Positions 15,528 through 22,700 of a stretch of 23,239 nt of DNA are shown here, one piece after another. This stretch comes from an uncultured Oscillospiraceae bacterium (lineage in GTDB: Bacteria > Bacillota > Clostridia > Oscillospirales > Oscillospiraceae). The DNA lies in NCBI GenBank assembly GCA_904398675.1, contig CAJFPI010000109.1:1-23239 (forward strand). The letters run 5' to 3'. The first letter of the stretch is position 1. Each line of letters begins with the position of its first letter. The position numbers were made by a program, and so were the translations under genes. A model generated the notes under the pieces. That model had not been told where the DNA came from. It was given only the letters and a program-made list of their open reading frames with translations, and did no database searches.

Positions 15528-16493
15528 ATGGATCTGGACTCCATGAAACGGATACTGGATTATTCCGAGCAGGAGCACAAGGCCATCTGGGAGATCGTGC
15601 TGGAGAGCGATATGGAAAACCGCATGGTCAGCCGGGAGGCATCCTGGGAGAAAATGCGCCACACCTGGCGGGCCATGGTAGAGTCGGCGGACGCCTATTC
15701 CGGCGATCTGCGCAGCCGCAGCGGCCTTGTGGGCGGCGATGGGAGGAAGGTCAGCGACTACTATGAGACCCACGCCAGCATCGGCGGTACCTTTACCGCC
15801 CAGGTGATCTCCCAGGCGCTGGCTATGGGGGAAAACAACGCCTGCATGCGCCGGATCGTTGCCGCGCCCACCGCCGGGTCCTGCGGCGTCATGCCGGCGG
15901 TGCTGATCCCGCTGTGGCGGAGGGAAAAGATCCCGGAGGACCGCATGCTGGAGGCGCTGTATGTCACCTGTGCCATCGGCAGCGTCATTGCCAGCCGGGC
16001 CTCCATTTCCGGCGCGGCCGGCGGCTGTCAGGCGGAGGTTGGCAGTGCCAGCGCCATGGCCGCCGGGGCTTTGACCTATCTCCAGGGCGGCAGCTCCGCC
16101 CAGATCTGCCATGCGGTGGCTATCGCCGTCAAAAACCTTCTGGGCCTTGTCTGTGACCCGGTGGCGGGCCTGGTGGAGGTCCCCTGCGTCAAGCGAAACG
16201 TCATCGGGGCAATGAACGCCATCGCTGCGGCGGATATGGCTGTGGCAGGGGTGGAGAGCCGCATCCCAGTGGACGAGGTGATCGACGCCATGGGCGATGT
16301 GGGCCGCCGCCTGCCGGTGGAGTTTCGGGAGACGGCCCAGGGCGGCCTGGCCGTGACGCCTACAGGGCGGGCGGTGCAGCAGCGGATGCAGCAGAGCCGC
16401 AAGCGCTATCGTACGCTCACCATCAAGGACAGCCGCTGGAAACTGGCTGCCGCCCAGCCTGATCAGACGGAAAATGGTGCGTCGGATGCCTGA
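15528..16493 (+). CDS. sdaAA: L-serine dehydratase, iron-sulfur-dependent, alpha subunit
   Basis: This is the catalytic, [4Fe-4S]-binding subunit. The 321-aa protein carries APTAGSCGVMP (113-123) and the three cysteines expected to hold the cluster: Cys167 in GGCQAE, Cys209 in CDPVAG and Cys220 in VPCVKRN. The start is set by the ribosome binding site. AAGGAGG (15512-15518) abuts an ATG at 15519 but is 9 nt from the ATG at 15528, so 15528 is chosen. Such cluster-containing enzymes are oxygen-sensitive, which fits an anaerobe. No terminator was seen after it. The ilvE promoter lies just downstream, so partial read-through is possible. Confidence 0.95.
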   Translation: MDLDSMKRILDYSEQEHKAIWEIVLESDMENRMVSREASWEKMRHTWRAMVESADAYSGDLRSRSGLVGGDGRKVSDYYETHASIGGTFTAQVISQALAMGENNACMRRIVAAPTAGSCGVMPAVLIPLWRREKIPEDRMLEALYVTCAIGSVIASRASISGAAGGCQAEVGSASAMAAGALTYLQGGSSAQICHAVAIAVKNLLGLVCDPVAGLVEVPCVKRNVIGAMNAIAAADMAVAGVESRIPVDEVIDAMGDVGRRLPVEFRETAQGGLAVTPTGRAVQQRMQQSRKRYRTLTIKDSRWKLAAAQPDQTENGASDA

Positions 16494-16527
16494 CGATGCG
16501 GAGGTTTTCGTTGACAAGGGCATCCGA
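16482..16527. repeat. 9-bp inverted repeat entering the ilvE promoter
   Basis: TCGGATGCC (16482-16490, inside the end of sdaAA) is the exact reverse complement of GGCATCCGA (16519-16527). The right arm lies in the spacer between the ilvE -35 and -10 boxes. It may be an operator or an RNA stem, or chance. Confidence 0.4.
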
Positions 16528-16539
16528 TGGGTATACAAT
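16511..16539 (+). promoter_or_regulatory. Strong sigma-A promoter for ilvE
   Basis: TTGACA (16511-16516, consensus) and TACAAT (16534-16539) are separated by 17 bp. Initiation near 16546 leaves a leader of about 62 nt. Confidence 0.75.
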
Positions 16540-16607
16540 ACAATTTAGCACATTAAAGAGACAGATTTTTTGAATCTATTTTCAAGGAAAGGCAGGAGAC
16601 ATATCCC

Positions 16608-17681
16608 ATGGAGCTGACCATCACCAGAACCCAGAACCCAGCTGCCAAGCCGGCGGATCCCAGCAAGGCGGGCTTTGGCACCATTTTCACCGACCACATC
16701 TTTGAGATGGATTACACCCCCGATAAGGGCTGGCACGATGCGCGGATCGTCCCTATCCATGATCTGCAGATCCATCCCGGCGCCGCCGTGTTCCACTACG
16801 GTGCAGAGGTGTTTGAGGGGCTGAAGGCATATCGCACGCCCCAGGGCCGGGTGCAGATGTTCCGCCCCTGGGACAATATGCAGCGCATGCGGGACAGCGC
16901 CGAGCGCATCCAGCTGCCGGACTTCGACCCGGATTTTATGCTGGAGGCGCTGAAGAAACTGGTGGCTCTGGATCAGGACTGGGTCCCCTCTGTCCCCGGA
17001 ACCTCCCTGTATATCCGTCCGGTGGAGATCTGCACTGACGTGGACCTGGGCCTGCACTGCATCGGCTCGGCCAAGATGCTGATTCTCCTCTCCCCGGTGG
17101 GCTCCTATCTGGCCGGCGGCCTGCGTCCGGTGAGCATCCTCATTGAGGATCACGACGTCCGGGCCGTCCGGGGCGGCACGGGCTACGCCAAGTGCGGCGG
17201 AAACTACGCCGCAGCCAACCGCGCTGCCGCCAAGGCCGAGGCCAAGGGCTACGACCAGGTGCTGTGGCTGGACGGCGTCAACCAGAAGTACATCGAAGAG
17301 GTGGGCGGCATGAACGTCATGTTCAAGATCGACGGGAAGATCGTCACCCCCGCCCTCACCGGCTCCGTGCTGCCCGGCATTACCCGCCGCTCCTGCATCC
17401 AGCTGCTCAAAGACAAGGGCTACGAGGTGGAAGAGCGCCTGTTCTCCGTGGAGGAGCTGGTGGCGGCTCTGGCCAGCGGCCATCTGGAGGAGGCATGGGG
17501 CTGCGGCACCGCCGCCGTCATCTCCCCCATCGGCAAGTTCTGCTATCAGGACAAGGAGTACGCCATCGGCGACACCAACGGGGAGACTGCCCAGTGGCTC
17601 TACGACACCCTCACCGGCATCCAGTGGGGCAGAATTGAGGATCCCTACGGCTGGGTCTGCCCGGTGCCGGAGACGGTCTGA
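16608..17681 (+). CDS. ilvE: Branched-chain amino acid aminotransferase (class IV, BCAT group II-like)
   Basis: This PLP enzyme interconverts leucine, isoleucine and valine with their 2-oxo acids, using glutamate/2-oxoglutarate, in the cytoplasm. The 357-aa sequence has FHYGAEVFEGLKAYR (62-76), the catalytic lysine in YAKCGGNYAA (Lys195), a YIEEVGGMNVMF segment and GSVLPGITRRS. Its length and the KxGGNYA form match the longer group that includes mitochondrial BCATs. The ATG follows a GCAGGAG site. It is a single-gene unit with its own promoter and a strong terminator. No other branched-chain biosynthesis gene is in the window, so either a biosynthetic or a catabolic role is possible. Confidence 0.95.
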   Translation: MELTITRTQNPAAKPADPSKAGFGTIFTDHIFEMDYTPDKGWHDARIVPIHDLQIHPGAAVFHYGAEVFEGLKAYRTPQGRVQMFRPWDNMQRMRDSAERIQLPDFDPDFMLEALKKLVALDQDWVPSVPGTSLYIRPVEICTDVDLGLHCIGSAKMLILLSPVGSYLAGGLRPVSILIEDHDVRAVRGGTGYAKCGGNYAAANRAAAKAEAKGYDQVLWLDGVNQKYIEEVGGMNVMFKIDGKIVTPALTGSVLPGITRRSCIQLLKDKGYEVEERLFSVEELVAALASGHLEEAWGCGTAAVISPIGKFCYQDKEYAIGDTNGETAQWLYDTLTGIQWGRIEDPYGWVCPVPETV

Positions 17682-17716
17682 TTCCGCGGCGTCGCTGAAA
17701 ACGCAAACGCAAAGAA

Positions 17717-17758
17717 AAAATGCCCGCGATTTCCTCAAAAGGAAATCGCGGGCATTTT
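17717..17758. terminator. Strong bidirectional terminator between ilvE and the TIGR04255-type gene
   Basis: An 18-bp perfect stem, AAAATGCCCGCGATTTCC with its complement at 17741-17758, closes a 6-nt loop, with A and T tracts at the two ends. It ends ilvE (plus) and the leftward gene at 17790. Confidence 0.9.
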
Positions 17759-17789
17759 GCTGCTCCCATCCATCCCGGCGCCGCAGCCC

Positions 17790-18581
17790 TTAACGGGGCT
17801 GCAGCGCGGTGCGGAGTTTTTCGGTGATGGCCCCCTCGAAGAGCGCGGTGGAGTGCCCGTGAAGGGTCTCCAGCGCACCGGCGGCCAGGGACGGCGGCGT
17901 CTCCCCCGGCAGGAAGAGATCCATGTCCAGAATGAACTTCAGCTCCGTGTCCTGGGGGGCGTTGGGCGCAGTCTGCTTGACAAGGCCGGGACCGGCATGG
18001 ACCTTGACGCGGCAGCTGCTGTCCAGAGCGGTGTCGAAGGCGACGCTGCACTGGGCGGTATCCTTTTCCCGCACATCCTCTTCAGAGAGGATGCCGAGAT
18101 AGGGCGCCTGGAGCAGCGCGCTCCACGGCTCCTCCTCCAGCCCAAGGGCGCTGCGGGAGATGATGTTCACATACCTTAGGCCGATGCGCCGGAAGAAAGC
18201 GGGCTGGTAAAGCCGGATGAACTGGGCCAAAGGCAGATCCAGCCGCTGGGCGAACTCCTCCCATCCCGGATAGGAGAGGGTGGACAGGGAGATAAAGTCC
18301 TTGGTGAGATTCAGTTTCCACTTGTTGTCCATGGAGACGAAGTTGTGGTTTACCACCGGAGCGGGAGTCTCCACCTTTGGCGCGCCGTTGACCATAGTGA
18401 CCTTGGGCGGCAGGTGGTCCTGCCTGGCAGTATACCGGGGGAACTCCCTCCGGACAGCCTCCTGAAAATCCGCCGGCTCATGGGAGCCGATGGAGAGGAT
18501 GGCGGGAAAACGGATCTGGCAGATGACCTCCCGCAGCTGGGAACGGTCGTAATGCCTGCGGGGATGTTGGGAAAGCAGCAT
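17790..18581 (-). CDS. TIGR04255-family protein, function unknown
   Basis: The 263-aa protein fits the sporadically distributed TIGR04255 group. It has an early REVICQIRFP segment (17-26), EFPRYT (46-51), a central WKLNLTKDFISLSTLSYPGWEEF stretch (in two parts at about 87-109), then FIRLYQPAFFRRIGLRYVN (121-139), where members typically show a GLRY-I pattern. No signal peptide or membrane helix is visible, so it is probably cytoplasmic. No enzymatic motif is evident. Translation starts at the ATG ending at 18581, with GGAGG upstream. It has its own promoter overlapping the end of the upstream sleB-like gene. Assignment is from memory of the family pattern. Confidence 0.7.
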   Translation of the reverse strand: MLLSQHPRRHYDRSQLREVICQIRFPAILSIGSHEPADFQEAVRREFPRYTARQDHLPPKVTMVNGAPKVETPAPVVNHNFVSMDNKWKLNLTKDFISLSTLSYPGWEEFAQRLDLPLAQFIRLYQPAFFRRIGLRYVNIISRSALGLEEEPWSALLQAPYLGILSEEDVREKDTAQCSVAFDTALDSSCRVKVHAGPGLVKQTAPNAPQDTELKFILDMDLFLPGETPPSLAAGALETLHGHSTALFEGAITEKLRTALQPR

Positions 18582-18680
18582 GGCTGTTACCTCCTGTGTT
18601 CCCTCGCCGGATATCCGGGAGAAAGCCTTCCGGACAACCGCGAGACGGGATGCCGCCCCGGACGGGGCTGAGTCCCTTCC

Positions 18681-18709
18681 ATTGTAGACCCACAGGAGAA
18701 ATTTTACAA
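18681..18709 (-). promoter_or_regulatory. Promoter for the TIGR04255-type gene
   Basis: On the minus strand TTGTAA (18704-18709) and TACAAT (18681-18686) are spaced by 17 bp. The -35 box overlaps the stop codon of the upstream SleB-like gene. Confidence 0.55.
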
Positions 18710-19495
18710 GTAAAACTTGTGACAGCCGATGGTGGTGTAATAGGTGCGGTTCTGATTGATCCAGGTGCCCTGGGACAGGGCAGGGGCATAGAAGTACATG
18801 GATTCCCCCACCGCCTCTGTGCCGTTGAGCACCATCTTGGCCGCCAGCACGCTGCGGGCCGTGGGCTCCCAGTAGATGGAGCCGTTGCTCACCGGTTCAA
18901 ACTGTACGGCATACTTTACATCAAAGATGACGTCCTTGATGGTGTTGGGAAACTGCCTGCTCTCCACGCGGTTGATGATCACATGCCCCACAGCCAATTG
19001 GCCTAAAAGGGACTCGCCCTGGCTCTCCGCGCTGATAATGCGGCTGAGCCAGTAGAGATCCTCGTCGGAATGGCTGCGGTATGTAGCCCGTTCTACCAGC
19101 TGGATCGGCCTGCTGTTTCCATTCCAAATGGTGTCGGCGCCCAGCAGGTTCGCTACCGCACGAAGGGGGACGTAGGTGGTGTTGTTTCGCAGGAAGATGC
19201 GGCCTACCTCAATGGCGTAGCCATCTACCAGCGCAGTGCTGCTGCCGACGGGAAAGGACAGGGTGAACAGCTCCCCCTCCGCCTTTGCGGTGCGAATGGA
19301 GTTGTCCCAGGATATTTCCCATTCTCCAAAAGCACTGAACAGCTCCCGCAGAGGAACATAGGTTGTTCCGCCGGAGATCTGACCGGAGGTGGAAACAGTC
19401 TTTCCGCTCATTTCCACGTTCGCTGCCTCGGCCCGTCCGCTGACAAGGAAGATCAGCAGCAGGGCAGCCAGGCAGGAAAAAAGCTTGCCTCGCAT
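18704..19495 (-). CDS. Secreted cell-wall hydrolase with copper-amine-oxidase-type N-domain and SleB/CwlJ-type catalytic domain
   Basis: SleB-type enzymes are peptidoglycan-cleaving hydrolases, often acting on spore cortex. The 263-aa product has a signal peptide (about 1-25, AEA-A cleavage) and two short copper-amine-oxidase N-terminal-type repeats built around TTYVPLRELFSAFG (44-57) and TTYVPLRAVANLLGA (106-120). The hydrolase-2 domain follows: LYWLSRIISAESQGESLLGQ (split at 147-166, probable catalytic Glu157), VIINRV (172-177) and a C-terminal FYAPALSQGTW-type segment. The ATG at 19493-19495 follows AAAGGAGGAAAG. The in-frame GTG at 19537 overlaps the promoter region and is rejected. Whether it acts in spore germination or vegetative wall turnover is unknown. 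Confidence 0.88.
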   Translation of the reverse strand: MRGKLFSCLAALLLIFLVSGRAEAANVEMSGKTVSTSGQISGGTTYVPLRELFSAFGEWEISWDNSIRTAKAEGELFTLSFPVGSSTALVDGYAIEVGRIFLRNNTTYVPLRAVANLLGADTIWNGNSRPIQLVERATYRSHSDEDLYWLSRIISAESQGESLLGQLAVGHVIINRVESRQFPNTIKDVIFDVKYAVQFEPVSNGSIYWEPTARSVLAAKMVLNGTEAVGESMYFYAPALSQGTWINQNRTYYTTIGCHKFYL

Positions 19496-19528
19496 GTCTT
19501 TCCTCCTTTCTGTCGTGGTACGGCCCTG

Positions 19529-19557
19529 AGTATACACAAGACCGCCGCCGGAGGCAA
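19529..19557 (-). promoter_or_regulatory. Promoter for the SleB-like gene
   Basis: On the minus strand TTGCCT (19552-19557) and TATACT (19529-19534) are spaced by 17 bp, about 30 bp upstream of the start codon. Confidence 0.6.
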
Positions 19558-19657
19558 GCTGTAAATGCTGGCACTGCTGGGGGATTGCGCCGCGGCGTGG
19601 GAGGGGGGGCTGGAAACCAGGTGCAGGGAAGGCGCGGGAAATTTTTCAAAAAAGGGG

Positions 19658-19686
19658 TTGACAAAGCGTATGTGGCATGCTATACT
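19658..19686 (+). promoter_or_regulatory. Near-consensus promoter for the DUF3793-flavodoxin operon
   Basis: TTGACA (19658-19663) and TATACT (19681-19686) are separated by 17 bp, with TGC just before the -10 box. This is one of the strongest promoters in the window, so tight repression would be expected. Confidence 0.8.
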
Positions 19687-19695
19687 AGCGTCGTA

Positions 19696-19711
19696 GTTAG
19701 GAAAGACTAAC
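19696..19711. promoter_or_regulatory. Putative repressor operator, copy 1 (GTTAG-N6-CTAAC)
   Basis: The palindrome GTTAGGAAAGACTAAC begins 10 bp after the -10 box, over the predicted start site. It resembles DtxR/IdeR-type boxes, which carry TTAGG and CTAA half-sites. Function is inferred. Confidence 0.6.
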
Positions 19712-19750
19712 ATTTGCGAAAGGGCACAGCCCTCTTTTTTCGAAACGAAA

Positions 19751-19766
19751 GTTAGCATAAACTAAC
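19751..19766. promoter_or_regulatory. Putative repressor operator, copy 2 (GTTAG-N6-CTAAC)
   Basis: GTTAGCATAAACTAAC repeats the same half-sites and 6-bp spacing 55 bp downstream, in the leader just before the DUF3793-type gene. Only the arms are conserved between copies, as expected of protein-binding sites. Confidence 0.6.
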
Positions 19767-19786
19767 AAATTGAAAGGGGGAGCACC

Positions 19787-20365
19787 ATGGCGGCAACACA
19801 GGTGAGAACATTTGAACATGCGCTGGCGTATCACTGTGCTCCCTCTATGGTGGGGATCAAGGCAGCTGACCTCTTTTCCTGGCCCCTGATTGATCAAAAG
19901 GAATTGGATGCGTATACTGCGGCGCTGCAGGTGAGGGACATCACCCTCCGGGTCATGCGGCGCAGTCGGCAGAGAATGCTGCTGCTGGTCTACCGGCGCA
20001 GCTGCCTGGAGCGGCGGCTGTCCTGCCCGGCAGTCCGGCGCATGCTGGAGGAAGAAGGCTATCCGGTGGAGGGAGACGTGGAGACGCTGCTGGACTGCCT
20101 TGCCGGGCGGCTGCAGCAGCAGGAGTTTCCCCATGAGATCGGCCTCTTCCTGGGCTATCCGCCGGAGGACGTGGAGGGCTTTCGCCGCTGCAAAGGGCGG
20201 GACTTCAAGCTCTGCGGCCGGTGGAAGGTCTATGGCGATCAGGACGCTGCCCAGCGGTATTTCCGCCGGTGCGACCGCTGCCGGGACCTGCTGTGCAGGC
20301 GCCTGGAGCGCTGCCCGCTGACGGAGATGTTCCCCCCGATCCACCTGCAGGAGCAGGGCGCCTGA
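19787..20365 (+). CDS. DUF3793-family protein, function unknown, probably metal-regulated
   Basis: The 192-aa protein matches the Clostridia-specific DUF3793 pattern: an N-terminal LAYHCAPSMVGIKAADLFS segment (13-31), FPHEIGLFLGYPPEDVEGF (split around 113-131) and CGRWKVYGD (142-150). It ends with a cysteine-rich CDRCRDLLCRRLERC stretch (161-175). It is basic and has no signal peptide or membrane helix. The cysteine spacing could bind metal, but no known site is recognised. It starts with a GGGGGAG ribosome binding site behind a strong promoter with two palindromic operators and is followed 37 nt later by a flavodoxin gene. From the family context it is often found beside flavodoxin or iron-transport genes. 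The role is unknown. Confidence 0.8.
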   Translation: MAATQVRTFEHALAYHCAPSMVGIKAADLFSWPLIDQKELDAYTAALQVRDITLRVMRRSRQRMLLLVYRRSCLERRLSCPAVRRMLEEEGYPVEGDVETLLDCLAGRLQQQEFPHEIGLFLGYPPEDVEGFRRCKGRDFKLCGRWKVYGDQDAAQRYFRRCDRCRDLLCRRLERCPLTEMFPPIHLQEQGA

Positions 20366-20402
20366 CGCTCTGCCGGAATCTCATACTCACGGAGGTATTC
20401 CT

Positions 20403-20834
20403 ATGGCAACGATGAAGATTATCTACTGGTCTGCCAGCGGCAACACCGAAGCTATGGCCAACGCTATTGCAGAGGGGGCCAGAGGGGTCGGCGCAGCCGT
20501 GGAGCTGCGGCAGGTCTCCGAGACCGGCCCGGATGAGGCGCTGCAGTGCGACCTTCTGGCGCTGGGCTGTCCCGCAATGGGGGACGAGGTGCTGGAGGAG
20601 GGAGAGTTTGACCCCTTCTTCACCGAGCTGGAGCCCAGGCTGTCCGGAAAAAAGGTGGCCCTGTTCGGCTCCTACGGCTGGGGCGACGGACAGTGGATGC
20701 GGGACTGGCAGGACCGGGTGAACCAGGCAGGCGCCGTGCTCTTTAATGGTGAGGGCCTTATCATCAATGACACCCCCGACGAAACCGGCACAGAGCAGTG
20801 CAGATCCTTTGGCGCTGCGTTTGCCGCTCAGTAA
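20403..20834 (+). CDS. Flavodoxin (short-chain, FMN-binding)
   Basis: Flavodoxins are FMN electron carriers that can replace ferredoxin when iron is short. The 143-aa protein has the FMN phosphate-binding loop SASGNTEAMA (11-20). It also has a GCPAMGDE segment (58-65) and FGSYGWGDG (96-104), matching the two isoalloxazine-flanking loops, and the length of a short-chain flavodoxin. The ATG follows ACGGAGGT. It is the second gene of the DUF3793 operon, 37 nt downstream, and a strong terminator follows. The operator pair upstream suggests metal-responsive control, which fits an iron-sparing role. Confidence 0.93.
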   Translation: MATMKIIYWSASGNTEAMANAIAEGARGVGAAVELRQVSETGPDEALQCDLLALGCPAMGDEVLEEGEFDPFFTELEPRLSGKKVALFGSYGWGDGQWMRDWQDRVNQAGAVLFNGEGLIINDTPDETGTEQCRSFGAAFAAQ

Positions 20835-20866
20835 CTTTGCTCCTTTCTCACTTCTCATACATCCTC

Positions 20867-20902
20867 GGGAAAACCCCGCGCCGCAAGGCGCGGGGTTTTC
20901 CC
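20867..20902 (+). terminator. Intrinsic terminator of the flavodoxin operon
   Basis: A 16-bp perfect stem (20867-20882 with 20887-20902) closes a GCAA tetraloop. Its 3' arm ends in GGGGTTTTCCC, so the T-tract is within the stem. Confidence 0.85.
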
Positions 20903-20973
20903 AATGGCGGGGGCGGGGAAAAGAGCGTTGACGGTTTCCCCATCTGCGGTATGAAAGTCCAGGCCGGAAGGAA

Positions 20974-21010
20974 AAACGGTGCGCATCGATTCGGTCGATG
21001 CGCACCGTTT
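20974..21010 (-). terminator. Intrinsic terminator of glpK
   Basis: A 16-bp perfect stem (20974-20989 with 20995-21010) closes a 5-nt loop, and on the minus strand it ends in a T-tract. It lies 24 nt after the glpK stop codon. Confidence 0.88.
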
Positions 21011-21034
21011 ACACAGCGGAGTGAGGGGGGATTG

Positions 21035-22525
21035 CTACCGCGCCCAGTCGAAGGAGCGGATCACCGCCCTGTTCCAGCCCTGGACCTTTTTATCTCGCTC
21101 CGCCTTGGAGATTTGGGGCATAAAGGTGCGGTCCACCACCCACTCCCGGCGGATCTCGTCGATGCCGCCCCAGAAACCGGAGGCGAGGCCGGCCAGGTAT
21201 GCGGCGCCTGTTGCAGTGCTCTCCACGCATTTGGGACGGTTGATGGGGACCTGGACAATATCCGCCTGCATCTGCATCAGAAGGTTGTTGGCGCTGGCGC
21301 CGCCGTCCACCCGGAGATCGGTGAGGGAGATGCGGCTGTCGGTCCACATGGCCTTCAGCACGTCGTTGACCTGGTAGGCAATGGATTCCAGAGTGGCCCG
21401 GATGATATGGTTTTTGTTGACGCCCCGGGTCAGCCCCACAATGGCGCCACGGGCATACTGATCCCAGTGGGGAGCGCCGAGGCCTGTAAAGGCGGGGACC
21501 ACATAGCAGCCGTTGGTGTCAGGGACCTTGTTGGCGTGGTACTCCGAGTCCGCCGCGCTCTCGATCATCCACATCTCATCCCGCAGCCATTGAATGGCAG
21601 CGCCGGCGGTGAAGATGGAGCCCTCCAGGGCATAGGTCACCTGACCATCCAGCCCCCAGGCAATGGTAGTGACAAGGCCGCTGCGGGAGAATACCGGTGT
21701 GGAGCCGGTGTTCATCAGCAGGAAACAGCCTGTGCCGTAGGTGTTTTTCGCGTCCCCCGCCTCAAAGCAGCACTGCCCAAAGAGGGCGGCTTGCTGGTCC
21801 CCGGCGGCGCCGGCGATGGGAATGGCGCAGCCGAAGATCCCCGGGTCTGTCTCCCCATAGATACAGCTGCTGGGTTTCACCTCCGGCAGCATGCAGGCGG
21901 GGATATCCAGCTTATCCAGGATCTCCTGATCCCACTGAAGGGTGTTGATATTGAAGAGCATGGTGCGGGAGGCGTTGGAGTAGTCGGTTACATGGACCCG
22001 GCCGCCGGTCAGTTTCCAGATCAGCCATGTCTCCACCGTGCCGAAGAGCAGCTCCCCCCGCTCTGCCCGTTCCCGCGCGCCCTCCACATTGTCCAGGATC
22101 CACTTGAGCTTGGTGGCGGAAAAGTAGGCGTCGATCACCAGCCCGGTCTTCTCCCGGAACCACTCCGTCAGCCCCTCGTCCTTCAGCCTGTCGCAGTATT
22201 CGCTGGTGCGGCGGCACTGCCAGACAATGGCGTTGTAGATGGGTTCGCCGGTGTTCTTGTCCCAGACGATGGTGGTCTCCCGCTGGTTGGTGATGCCGAT
22301 GGCGGCGATGCTCTCCGCCGGCTCGCCCAGATTGCCCAGCGCCTCTACGGCCACACCCAGCTGGGTGGCCCAGATCTCATAGGCGTTGTGTTCCACCCAG
22401 CCGGGCTTTGGGAAGATCTGGTTGAACTCCTTCTGGGCCATGCTGCAGACATTTCCCTCTCTGTCAAACAGGAGGCAGCGGTTGCTGGTAGTACCTGCGT
22501 CAAAGGCCATGATGTACTGTTTCAT
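21035..22525 (-). CDS. glpK: Glycerol kinase
   Basis: GlpK phosphorylates glycerol to sn-glycerol 3-phosphate with ATP, trapping it in the cytoplasm. The 496-aa protein has the normal family length, begins MAFDAGTTSNR (6-16) and includes the conserved ITNQRET (78-84), the glycerol-pocket AGDQQAALFGQ (241-251, catalytic Asp243) and GLGAPHWD. The ATG at 22523-22525 has a GGGAGGAAA site. The frame is open upstream to 22693 but no family sequence is there. The segment that carries the HPr-phosphorylated histidine (an HFYG-type motif) in enterococcal GlpK reads GIFG here (229-232), so that PTS control is probably absent. No glpF or glpD is adjacent in the window. Confidence 0.97.
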   Translation of the reverse strand: MKQYIMAFDAGTTSNRCLLFDREGNVCSMAQKEFNQIFPKPGWVEHNAYEIWATQLGVAVEALGNLGEPAESIAAIGITNQRETTIVWDKNTGEPIYNAIVWQCRRTSEYCDRLKDEGLTEWFREKTGLVIDAYFSATKLKWILDNVEGARERAERGELLFGTVETWLIWKLTGGRVHVTDYSNASRTMLFNINTLQWDQEILDKLDIPACMLPEVKPSSCIYGETDPGIFGCAIPIAGAAGDQQAALFGQCCFEAGDAKNTYGTGCFLLMNTGSTPVFSRSGLVTTIAWGLDGQVTYALEGSIFTAGAAIQWLRDEMWMIESAADSEYHANKVPDTNGCYVVPAFTGLGAPHWDQYARGAIVGLTRGVNKNHIIRATLESIAYQVNDVLKAMWTDSRISLTDLRVDGGASANNLLMQMQADIVQVPINRPKCVESTATGAAYLAGLASGFWGGIDEIRREWVVDRTFMPQISKAERDKKVQGWNRAVIRSFDWAR

Positions 22526-22542
22526 CGTTTCCTCCCTGTGGT

Positions 22543-22593
22543 CCGCCCGCAAGCCAAGAGACGGTTCTCTGCAGAATCGGTGAAGGCGGGCGG
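22543..22593 (-). promoter_or_regulatory. Structured 5' leader of glpK
   Basis: CCGCCCGC (22543-22550) pairs with GCGGGCGG (22586-22593), enclosing a second perfect hairpin, AGAGA-CGGT-TCTCT (22557-22570). The outer stem ends about 10 nt from the glpK ribosome binding site. There is no U-tract, so it is not a terminator. It matches no riboswitch that I recognise. Confidence 0.4.
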
Positions 22594-22678
22594 CTGTCTC
22601 TCTTGCGGCGGGGACCGGCCGATGTCCCGGCGAGCGCCTGCTCACACGGCTTGTTTGACTGCTCCGCAAAGCGGAATG

Positions 22679-22700
22679 TGCTATTATGTGCATTATAGCA
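22679..22700 (-). promoter_or_regulatory. glpK promoter (-10 box) within a 22-bp near-perfect palindrome
   Basis: On the minus strand TGCTATAAT is an extended -10 element (TATAAT at 22692-22697), but no good -35 box is visible. Arms TGCTATTATG and CATTATAGCA form a palindrome with 9 of 10 pairs matching around a TG centre, so a dimeric regulator could cover the -10 region. Initiation near 22685 gives a leader of about 160 nt. Confidence 0.6.
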
